Source: JBQTHP01 sp052389755 (GTDB lineage: Bacteria; Pseudomonadota; Gammaproteobacteria; Steroidobacterales; Steroidobacteraceae). From it: a DNA stretch of 8,577 bases. The stretch's first letter is position 1; each line of letters begins with the position of its first letter. The position numbers were made by a program, and so were the translations under genes. Where the stretch lies: NCBI GenBank assembly GCA_052389755.1, contig JBQTHP010000259.1:1-8577 (forward strand). Reading direction: 5' to 3'. The notes under the pieces are model-generated. The model saw only the letters and a list, made by a program, of their open reading frames with translations. It was not told the origin of the DNA and did no database searches. Below are positions 1 to 4,710 of the stretch, piece after piece.

Positions 1-43
1 CTCATGCGGCGGTAGTTATGCAGCTGGCGTCACGGGGACATAA
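1..43 (-). mobile_element. Start of a second integron gene cassette (partial, cut by the window edge)
   Basis: Read on the minus strand, the first cassette's attC ends at a core site GTTATGT (44..38). Crossover in such sites falls after the G, so the bases from 43 downward belong to the next cassette. The visible part is only 43 bases. It contains GCATAAC at 21..15, which resembles an inverse core site (RYYYAAC) and nearly complements the GTTATGT at the cassette's own start. An ATG follows at 5..3. It is therefore either the 5' leader of a cassette whose ORF begins at the edge, or a very short ORF-less cassette whose attC begins at 21. The window does not show which. Confidence 0.45.
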
Positions 44-163
44 CGCTCGCGTTGAGCGGCCGGACGAGCCGCTTGCCTGCGCGACGAGCGCGCATACTTT
101 CTTCCGCGCGCTCGGCGCGCTAACCACCGCCGTATCACGGTCCGCTCCAACGCGTAGTTAGGC
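38..163 (-). repeat. attC recombination site of cassette 1 (126 bp)
   Basis: On the minus strand the site opens with the inverse core GCCTAAC (163..157) and closes with the core-like GTTATGT (44..38). Inside these lie the L boxes: GCGTTGGAGCGG (153..142) and CCGCTCAACGC (59..49). They are complementary apart from one unpaired G, which is the extrahelical base expected of attC. The centre (60-141) is itself palindromic. GAGCGCGC (86-93) pairs with GCGCGCTC (106-113), and GCGCG (79-83) pairs with CGCGC (116-120). Known family behaviour is that the folded single (bottom) strand is the substrate of IntI. The length is at the long end for attC sites. The stop codon of the cassette ORF lies inside the first core, a usual arrangement in cassettes. 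Confidence 0.88.
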
Positions 164-509
164 GGCACAAAGCTTGAAGATGCTGACAAGTTCCTCATAA
201 GCATCAGTTCGGGTGGAGAAGAACCCCACCTTCGGACGTATGCCTTTCTTCTCCAGTGCTCGTCCATTCAGCCTGATCTTTCGGCCATCCGACAAGCGGA
301 TCGTAGTTCGTGACGTCGCCGTTCCAAGGTTCCAGAAGGGCGACAGGTTCCACACACTGACGCTGAGCACATCTGCCCAGACGTAAGGCTTACCACGAAA
401 GATGAACCCGTCCGAAGTGATCTGAACGAGCGGTATGAAGAGGAACCCGAGGTGTCGATGCCCGTACGTCACTGAGGCACAACCTGGCGGTAACGTTCGT
501 GCCGCCTAA
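44..509 (-). mobile_element. Integron gene cassette 1 (466 bp, first position next to attI)
   Basis: The cassette is bounded by two core sites on the minus strand: GTTAGGC (510..504) at the attI side and GTTATGT (44..38) at the far side. Cutting after the G of each gives a 466-bp unit with one ORF and one attC. In the excised circle the attC would end with the cassette's own first bases, giving GTTAGGC. This is the exact complement of its GCCTAAC inverse core. That match supports the boundary assignment and indicates an intact, mobilisable cassette. Base composition departs from the flanks: bases 171-240 are 50% G+C, while the neighbouring chromosomal genes are plainly much richer. This is what is expected of a captured cassette. 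Confidence 0.85.
158..472 (-). CDS. Cassette-encoded protein of unknown function, 104 aa
   Basis: I do not recognise this protein. The frame opens with GTG at 472, 37 bases into the cassette, and ends with TAA inside the attC inverse core (160..158). No ATG is available near the front and no strong Shine-Dalgarno sequence is visible, so the start is provisional. The protein begins with a hydrophobic stretch (about residues 8-18). It then alternates short beta-like segments: a turn around DGFIFRG, an aromatic-rich VWNLSPFWN, then TTIRLSDGRKIRLNG. It ends with a probable helix containing AYEELVSIF. This layout resembles small bacterial PH-like domains, but that is inference from pattern only. 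Its position next to attI would make it the best-expressed cassette of the array. It has no cysteine cluster, Walker motif or clear signal peptide. Confidence 0.72.
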   Translation of the reverse strand: MTYGHRHLGFLFIPLVQITSDGFIFRGKPYVWADVLSVSVWNLSPFWNLGTATSRTTIRLSDGRKIRLNGRALEKKGIRPKVGFFSTRTDAYEELVSIFKLCAA

Positions 510-581
510 CTACTTATTAGGGGACAGGAATTATTGGACGCAAGATAGCGGACGGGAGTTAGCAGACGGTAGTTATTGGAC
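504..581 (-). other. attI-like integration site of the integron
   Basis: The site lies between intI and the first cassette, where attI is expected. On the minus strand the crossover core is GTTAGGC (510..504). Five bases away (511-515) is an inverse-core-like CCCTAAT (522..516). Together they make a typical simple site of two opposed integrase boxes. Beyond the left box the same sequence recurs as direct repeats up to 581. attI1 of class 1 integrons also carries extra direct repeats that bind the integrase, so the layout fits. The exact intI-side limit is inferred from where the repeats end. Insertion of new cassettes would occur after G510. Confidence 0.72.
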
Positions 582-607
582 ATAGCCCGGACGATCTCCT
601 TTTTCAT
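506..607 (-). CDS. Possible 33-codon leader ORF running through attI
   Basis: On the minus strand an ATG at 607..605 opens a frame that reads across the 14-bp repeats. It closes with TAG at 508..506, inside the crossover core, so the stop is supplied by the attI/cassette junction. CAGG lies seven bases upstream of this ATG. A second in-frame ATG at 583..581 has AAGGAG (601..596) twelve bases upstream. The peptide starts MKKEIVRAM and has no recognisable family. In class 1 integrons a short attI-overlapping ORF with a Shine-Dalgarno sequence has been linked to translation of the first cassette, so a similar role is conceivable. Such a short frame may also be chance. Confidence 0.3.
   Translation of the reverse strand: MKKEIVRAMSNNYRLLTPVRYLASNNSCPLISS
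512..581 (+). repeat. Five imperfect 14-bp direct repeats within attI
   Basis: The units are 512-525, 526-539, 540-553, 554-567 and 568-581, with no base between them. Seen on the plus strand, positions 7-8 (TA) and 12-14 (GAC) are identical in all five. The best copies read GGTAGTTATTGGAC and GGGAGTTAGCAGAC. The flanking 14-mers on both sides (498-511 and 582-595) do not fit, so the array has sharp ends. The first unit coincides with the left box of the attI simple site. A period of 14 is not a multiple of three, so the periodicity does not come from protein coding. Confidence 0.85.
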
Positions 608-806
608 GCATTTACCTGCATTTCCCGTCTGCCGTCGATGATACTCCGGACGTTAAATATTCCGCATGTGCGCCGGAGATTTGAGACGCGATGCGCGTGG
701 ACTCGCGGTTCCAAGAGGCCGCGATGACAGCCATGAGCTCGCGGAACTTCGGGGCCGTACCGACCGCGGCACGCACCGTAATGTCCACCTGGCGTTAGCC
801 GATGCC
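582..806. other. Divergent region between attI and intI, no confident promoter
   Basis: This stretch should hold the intI promoter (rightward) and the cassette promoter Pc (leftward), unless Pc lies inside intI. I see an AT-rich TTAAATAT at 653-660 and a pair of TGCATTT repeats ten bases apart (607-613, 617-623). I find no -35/-10 pair at good spacing on either strand and no recognisable LexA box. From 691 to 798 a plus-strand frame of 35 codons starting MRVDSRF has a high GC third position and ends in TAG just before the intI homology begins. It may be the original N-terminus of intI in a shifted frame, or a relic. Confidence 0.4.
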
Positions 807-1748
807 ATGCGTGTTCGGCGCATGAGCCTGCGAACCGAGCATGCATACACGCACTGGGTTCGGCGTTTCATTGCGTTTCACGGCAAGCGCTCGCCGCTCG
901 AGCTGCGCTCGAAGGAAGTCGGCGCATTCCTGTCTTACCTAGCGACCACCCGGCGCGTCGCGGCGCAAACGCAGAATCAGGCTCTGCAGGCGCTCCTGTT
1001 CCTGTACCGGCACGTGCTCGGCATCGAGTTGCCGTGGCTCGACGATGTCGTGCGAGCTCGTGTGCCGCGACGAGTACCGGTCGTGCTCACCTACGAGGAA
1101 GCCGTCGCGGTATTGCGCGAACTCCACGGTCACGATCGGCTGATCGCGAGCCTCATGTACGGCAGCGGGCTGCGCGTCATGGAATGCCTGCGCCTGCGCG
1201 TGAAGGATCTCGAGCTCAAACGCAGGGAGCTGATCGTCCGAGACGGTAAAGGCGGCAAGGATCGGATCACCGTGCTCCCAGGTAGTCTGATCGGACCGCT
1301 CAAGGCGCATCTCGGGCGCCTGCACGCGTGGCACGTTGAACAGCGGCGCGCCTCGATGCCGGGGGTGTCGTTGCCGCACGCGCTGCAAAGAAAATACCCG
1401 AACGCCCCGATCAGTTGGTCGTGGCAGTACCTCTTTCCGAGCCGAACCCTGTCGATCGATCCCGGATCGGGAGCCAAGGTCCGGCATCACGTGCACGAGA
1501 AGCACATCCAGCGCGCCGTGCGGCGGGCGGTGCAGCGCACGAAGCTCGCGAAGCCGGCCTCCTGCCACAGCCTGCGGCATTCATTTGCGACACACCTGCT
1601 CGAGGCGGGTTACGACATCCGCACGGTGCAGGAGCTCCTCGGGCACAGCGACGTGAAAACCACGATGATCTACACGCACGTGCTGAACCGTGGCGGCCGT
1701 GGTGTGCGCAGCCCGCTCGATATGGCAGGCACGGAATCTCAGCGCTGA
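807..1748 (+). CDS. intI: Integron integrase IntI (tyrosine recombinase)
   Basis: IntI catalyses attI x attC and attC x attC recombination to insert and excise cassettes. The whole core is recognisable. The N-terminal binding domain begins SLRTEHAYTHWVRRFI. The catalytic Arg lies in GSGLR (codon at 1173), followed by the beta-hairpin GKGGKDR. The IntI-specific insertion lies around SLPHALQRKYPN and WSWQYLFPS and separates integron integrases from XerC/D. Then come HSLRH (codons 1566-1580), LLGHSDV (His at 1644) and the nucleophile Tyr in MIYTHV (codon 1671). All catalytic residues are present, and the end (GVRSPLD) matches the family. The gene diverges from the cassette array, as usual. The frame is open back to an ATG at 666 (360 aa), but residues before about 803 do not resemble IntI. 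I therefore give the ATG at 807 (313 aa), slightly short for the family. No clear Shine-Dalgarno sequence precedes either start. Confidence 0.93.
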   Translation: MRVRRMSLRTEHAYTHWVRRFIAFHGKRSPLELRSKEVGAFLSYLATTRRVAAQTQNQALQALLFLYRHVLGIELPWLDDVVRARVPRRVPVVLTYEEAVAVLRELHGHDRLIASLMYGSGLRVMECLRLRVKDLELKRRELIVRDGKGGKDRITVLPGSLIGPLKAHLGRLHAWHVEQRRASMPGVSLPHALQRKYPNAPISWSWQYLFPSRTLSIDPGSGAKVRHHVHEKHIQRAVRRAVQRTKLAKPASCHSLRHSFATHLLEAGYDIRTVQELLGHSDVKTTMIYTHVLNRGGRGVRSPLDMAGTESQR

Positions 1749-1763
1749 TTCCGCGGCAATTGC

Positions 1764-1776
1764 TACACTTTGGCGC
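1764..1776 (+). promoter_or_regulatory. Possible tRNA promoter: -10 element and GC-rich discriminator
   Basis: TACACT at 1764-1769 matches a sigma-70 -10 box in four of six positions. It is followed by a GC-rich discriminator (GGCGCG), typical of stringently controlled tRNA and rRNA promoters. Transcription would begin a few bases before the mature tRNA 5' end. No convincing -35 box is visible about 17 bases upstream, where the end of intI lies, so the call is tentative. Confidence 0.35.
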
Positions 1777-1779
1777 GTT

Positions 1780-2095
1780 GGGCCTGTAGCACAGCGGTTA
1801 GTGCAGGGGACTCATCGATAAGGTGCCTTCGCGCGGAAACGCGCGAAGTGGACGGGATGAATTCAGGGAAACCTTCGAGCGATGCTCATGGCAACCCTGA
1901 GCCGAGCCGGCGGTACACCGCCGGAAGGTGCAGAGACTACCTGAGGGCTGCAGTGCCCTTGATGACAGGCAAGAGCGTCCCGCACCCACACGCATGCTCT
2001 AGCCAGCATGCGCGGGTGAAGAGATAGTCCACTCCCGGCGGAAACGCCGGGGCAAGTGAATCCCTTGGTCCCAGGTTCGAATCCTGGCAGGCCCA
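1780..2095 (+). tRNA. tRNA-Ile(CAU), interrupted by a group I intron
   Basis: The exons are 1780-1815 (36 nt) and 2059-2095 (37 nt). They join to a 73-nt tRNA without an encoded CCA. The acceptor GGGCCTG (1780-1786) pairs with CAGGCCC (2088-2094), and A2095 is the discriminator base. The D stem is GCAC/GTGC (1789-1792, 1801-1804). The anticodon stem is GGGGA (1806-1810) with TCCCT (2061-2065), with one G-U pair. The T arm is CCAGG, TTCGAAT, CCTGG (2071-2087). The loop CTCATAA gives anticodon CAT. The anticodon arm and variable loop (CTCATAATC, CTTGGTC) match the minor isoleucine tRNA and not initiator or elongator Met. Its C34 would be changed to lysidine by TilS so that it reads AUA. The intron lies between positions 36 and 37. 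The gene begins 31 nt after intI and ends 23 nt before gstA. Confidence 0.95.
1816..2058 (+). ncRNA. Group I self-splicing intron in the tRNA anticodon loop (243 nt)
   Basis: The fold can be drawn from the sequence. P1: anticodon CAT (1813-1815) pairs with the guide GTG (1823-1825), leaving the required U-G wobble at the 5' splice site. P2: a 9-bp stem (1827-1835/1840-1848) capped by GAAA. P3: CGGGAT (1853-1858) with GTCCCG (1977-1982). P4: TCAGGG (1863-1868) with CCCTGA (1895-1900). P5 lies around GAGC/GCTC (1877-1887). P6a: CCGGCGG/CCGCCGG (1907-1924). P7: GACTA (1935-1939) with TAGTC (2025-2029), holding the guanosine site. P8: two stems, 1983-1987/2014-2018 and 1991-1998/2005-2012. P9: 2034-2040/2045-2051 with a GAAA loop. 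The terminal G2058 precedes the 3' exon. The order and conserved joining sequences closely follow the Azoarcus tRNA-Ile intron (IC3 type). There is no homing endonuclease ORF. An additional hairpin at 1940-1969 sits between P7 and P3. Confidence 0.95.
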
Positions 2096-2106
2096 TGATT
2101 TCGTTC

Positions 2107-2112
2107 AAGGAG
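2107..2112 (+). promoter_or_regulatory. Ribosome binding site fixing the gstA start
   Basis: AAGGAG lies six bases before the ATG at 2119. The open frame extends upstream to an ATG at 2056, but that codon overlaps the intron end and would translate tRNA sequence. The Shine-Dalgarno sequence and the family alignment both place the start at 2119. The site lies 11 nt beyond the tRNA 3' end. Confidence 0.85.
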
Positions 2113-2118
2113 TCTCCC

Positions 2119-2727
2119 ATGAAGCTCTACTTCGGCCAGGGCGCGTGCTCGCTGGCGCCACACATTGCGCTGCGCGAAGCCGGTCTCGAGTTTGAAACAG
2201 TGAAAGTGGATGTTCGCACCAAGGCGACTTCGAACGGCGAGGACTACTGGAAGGTGAACGGCAAAGGCTACGTGCCAGCCTTGCGCCTCGATGACGGGCA
2301 GGTGCTCACGGAGGTGACGGCGGTCCTCCAGTACATCGCGGATCGCAAGCCGGAGAAGAATCTCGCGCCGCCCGCCGGCACGATGGAGCGCTATCGCCTG
2401 CTCGAGTGGCTCGGGTTCACGAGCTCCGAGATTCACAAGGGCTTCAGCCCGCTCTTCAGACCCGACGCATCCGAAGAGGTGAAGAACTTCGCCCGCGGCA
2501 ATCTCACGAAGCGTCTCGCATGGCTGGAGCAGAACATGGGCAGGGGCCCGTTTCTCATGGGCGAGCGCTTCACGGTTGCGGATGCGTACCTCTTCACGGT
2601 CGCCGGCTGGCATCGGTTCGTGAGTCTCGACATCTCGCCGTATCCGACCCTGAGCGCCTACCTCAAGCGCATCCTCGAGCGGCCTGCGGTGAGGGCGGCG
2701 CTCGACCACGAGAAGTCCTTCAAGTGA
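2119..2727 (+). CDS. gstA: Glutathione S-transferase, beta class (GstA type), 202 aa
   Basis: This is a cytosolic enzyme that conjugates or transfers glutathione to electrophiles and protects against toxic and oxidised compounds. It aligns end to end with E. coli GstA in length and motifs. The N-terminal thioredoxin fold (residues 1 to about 78) starts MKLYFGQGACSLAPHI and has the beta-class Cys10. The cis-Pro turn is in GYVPAL (Pro53), and LTE (Glu65) binds the glutathione gamma-glutamyl group. The helical C-terminal domain carries SSEIHKGFSPLFRP with His106, the partner residue of the beta class, and the fold-stabilising FTVADAYLF segment. A good Shine-Dalgarno sequence precedes the start. 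The gene follows the tRNA by only 23 nt with no terminator between, so it may be transcribed from the tRNA promoter and freed by tRNA 3' processing. The next gene starts 25 nt after its stop. Confidence 0.96.
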   Translation: MKLYFGQGACSLAPHIALREAGLEFETVKVDVRTKATSNGEDYWKVNGKGYVPALRLDDGQVLTEVTAVLQYIADRKPEKNLAPPAGTMERYRLLEWLGFTSSEIHKGFSPLFRPDASEEVKNFARGNLTKRLAWLEQNMGRGPFLMGERFTVADAYLFTVAGWHRFVSLDISPYPTLSAYLKRILERPAVRAALDHEKSFK

Positions 2728-2752
2728 TGCCGCCGGACGAGCCGTCGGGAAC

Positions 2753-4678
2753 GTGAGTATCGGCCGCGCCAGACTCGTCAGCTTCCACGCACTCCTCGAT
2801 CGCCGTGTCTCGCGCCGGCAGGTGCTGAGCACGCTCGGCGCGATCGGCGCGGGCAGCGTCATCGCGCCGTCGCTGACGGCGGTGGCACGCGGTCCGTTCG
2901 CGCCGGTGAAGCCGCAGAACACGGACGCGATCGTGCTGCCGCGCGGCTACACCTGGGACCGCATCGCTCGCTGGGGCGACGCCTTGTTCGCCGATACGCC
3001 ATCGCTCACCGCACGCAATCTGCTGCGCGATGCGCTGCTGCATCCCGGAGCCGCCGCGCGGCAGGCGCGGCAGTTCGGCTCCCAGTGCGACGCGGTCGCG
3101 TTCTTCGCCGCCGCGGGGCGCACTGATCGCGGCGTGCTGTGCGTGAACAACGAGTACGTGCAAGCGGAGCTCGCGTTTCGCACCCGCCCGCAGCGCGGCC
3201 TCGAACCGGGCGAAGGACGACGCAAGTGGATCGAGCAGTACCCGCAAGTCGTCGCCGTCATGATGGCCGCGCACGGTGTCAGCATTCTCGAGGTGGCGCA
3301 GCGACGCGGGCGGTGGCGCCGCGATGTCGGTGCGCCGCTCACCCGACGCATCACGGGCAGCACGCCGTGCGAGATCACCGGTCCGGCCCGCGGCGCGGCG
3401 CTGCTGCGCACGAAAGCGGATCCCGCGGGTACGCTCGTTCTCGGCACGATCGCGAACTGCGCCGGTGGCAAGACTCCGTGGGGCACGTATCTCACGGCGG
3501 AAGAGAACGTGGACGATTACTTCGGGTACGCGCGCACGTGGGCAGGTGCGCGTTCGGCGGACGATGCTGAAACCGTCGACGCGTATCGCCGTTTCCCGCT
3601 CCGCGAGCGCAGCTTGTACGGCTGGGAGCATGCCGAGTCGCGCTTCGACGTGCGCAGCGAGCCGCGCGAGGCGCTGCGGTTCGGCTGGATCGTCGAGATC
3701 GATCCGCGCGATCCGCAGGCCCCGCCGCGCAAGCGCACCGCGCTCGGCCGCTTCTCGCACGAGGGTGCGAATACGGCCGTCGCGCGCGACGGTCGCGTCG
3801 CGGCGTACATGGGCGACGACGACATGTTCGAATACGTATACAAGTTCGTCACGCGCCGCGCGTTCGATCCGGAAGATCCGCGGGCCAATCGCGAGCTGCT
3901 CGATGACGGCACGCTGTACGTCGCGCGTTTCGACGCCGACGGCACCGGAGAGTGGCTGCCGCTCGTGTACGAGGAGCGCGGCCCGCTCAACCGCCGCAGC
4001 GGTTTCGCAAGCCAGGCCGACGTCGTGATCAAGGCGCGCGCCGCTGCGGACCTGCTGGGCGCGACGCCGATGGACCGGCCCGAGGACATCGAGCCGAGTC
4101 CGCTGTCCGGTCGCGTCTATCTGTCGTGCACGCGGAACCTGCAGCGGCGCGAGGCCGCGGTGCGGGCGCAGTACATGGGCCGCGAGATCGACCTCGGCGT
4201 GAACGCCGCGAATCCGCGTGCCGCCAACACGGCCGGCCACATCATCGAGCTCATCGAGGATGGTGACGATGCGGCCGCCACCTCGTTCCGCTGGGAGATC
4301 TTTCTGTTTGCGGGCGAATCAGTCACGCCGGACGCGAGTCCGCTCGCGTGTCCGGACAACCTCGGCTTCGATCCCTCGGGCCGGCTGTGGATCGTCACGG
4401 ACAGCGACGATCCGCGCTTGCCGAACAGCGGCTGCTTCGTCTGCCAGACCTCCGGGCCGGAGCGCGGTGTGCCGAAGCAGATCCTGAGCGCGCCCGTCGG
4501 CGCCGAGGTGTGCGGCTGCGAGTTCACCCCCGACGGCCGCACGCTCTTCCTGTCGATCCAGCATCCGGGTCAGGGCGGCACCGTGGAGGCGCCGCGCAGC
4601 CATTGGCCGGACGGCGGCGATCTGCCGCCGCGCCCCACGCTCATCGCCGTGCGGCGCGAGGACGGCGACCCTCTTTAG
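2753..4678 (+). CDS. PhoX/DUF839-family phosphatase-like protein with Tat signal, 641 aa
   Basis: The family (COG3211) includes PhoX, a secreted alkaline phosphatase using iron and calcium. Many members have no tested substrate, so phosphatase activity here is inferred. The N-terminus has a twin-arginine motif SRRQVL (Arg21-Arg22) followed by a hydrophobic stretch of small residues to about 45, indicating folded export by Tat. Conserved DUF839 blocks are present in order. NCAGGKTPWGTYLTAEEN has Cys236, the position of the metal-bridging Cys in PhoX, and Glu250/251. GRFSHEGA comes next, then MGDDDMFEYVYKFV, SGRVYLSCTRN, NTAGHIIEL with its acidic stretch, CPDNLGFDPSGRLWIVTD, and a cysteine-bearing C-terminus (CFVC, CGCEFTPDG, HPG). 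The start is GTG at 2753. No ATG lies near the front and the Shine-Dalgarno sequence is weak, so translation may be coupled to gstA 25 nt upstream. Confidence 0.92.
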   Translation: MSIGRARLVSFHALLDRRVSRRQVLSTLGAIGAGSVIAPSLTAVARGPFAPVKPQNTDAIVLPRGYTWDRIARWGDALFADTPSLTARNLLRDALLHPGAAARQARQFGSQCDAVAFFAAAGRTDRGVLCVNNEYVQAELAFRTRPQRGLEPGEGRRKWIEQYPQVVAVMMAAHGVSILEVAQRRGRWRRDVGAPLTRRITGSTPCEITGPARGAALLRTKADPAGTLVLGTIANCAGGKTPWGTYLTAEENVDDYFGYARTWAGARSADDAETVDAYRRFPLRERSLYGWEHAESRFDVRSEPREALRFGWIVEIDPRDPQAPPRKRTALGRFSHEGANTAVARDGRVAAYMGDDDMFEYVYKFVTRRAFDPEDPRANRELLDDGTLYVARFDADGTGEWLPLVYEERGPLNRRSGFASQADVVIKARAAADLLGATPMDRPEDIEPSPLSGRVYLSCTRNLQRREAAVRAQYMGREIDLGVNAANPRAANTAGHIIELIEDGDDAAATSFRWEIFLFAGESVTPDASPLACPDNLGFDPSGRLWIVTDSDDPRLPNSGCFVCQTSGPERGVPKQILSAPVGAEVCGCEFTPDGRTLFLSIQHPGQGGTVEAPRSHWPDGGDLPPRPTLIAVRREDGDPL

Positions 4679-4710
4679 CTGTCAGCTCCAGGCTGTCAGC
4701 TCTTTCTTTT
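4677..4710 (+). terminator. Rho-independent terminator after the PhoX-family gene
   Basis: AGCTG (4677-4681) and CAGC (4683-4686) pair with GCTG (4692-4695) and CAGCT (4697-4701). The result is a nine-pair stem with one T-T mismatch and a five-base loop. CTTTCTTTT follows. The stem begins inside the TAG stop of the plus-strand gene and contains the TGA stop of hrpB on the other strand. The minus-strand side of the hairpin ends in TAAAGAGG, without a T run, so it should mainly stop rightward transcription. Confidence 0.62.

Noticed and set aside
16..267. Minus-strand ORF of 83 aa with a LERT-containing Arg-rich C-terminus
   Set aside because: It is a reading of the attC palindrome and the cassette end. 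Translated attC sites commonly give such Arg-rich text. The real cassette ORF is in another frame and ends at the attC core.
582..665. LexA box or other SOS control of intI
   Set aside because: Some intI genes are LexA controlled, but I found no CTG-N10-CAG or similar palindrome here.
604..846. 80-aa minus-strand ORF ending four bases into the attI leader frame (ATGA overlap)
   Set aside because: It is mostly antisense to the start of intI and shows no family. The ATGA overlap alone is not enough to call it a gene.
939..1580. 213-aa minus-strand ORF
   Set aside because: It is the antisense shadow of intI, which has all catalytic residues in the plus frame.
1770..2027. Small ORFs inside the intron, on both strands, as a possible homing endonuclease
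   Set aside because: The frames are short, cross the paired core elements and show no LAGLIDADG, GIY-YIG or HNH motif. The sequence is explained by RNA structure.
1999..2922. 307-aa minus-strand ORF
   Set aside because: It is antisense to gstA and overlaps the tRNA and intron. It includes translated tRNA sequence, a common artefact.
2720..4240. 506-aa minus-strand ORF
   Set aside because: It is antisense to the PhoX-family gene, which has conserved motifs throughout. The shadow has none.
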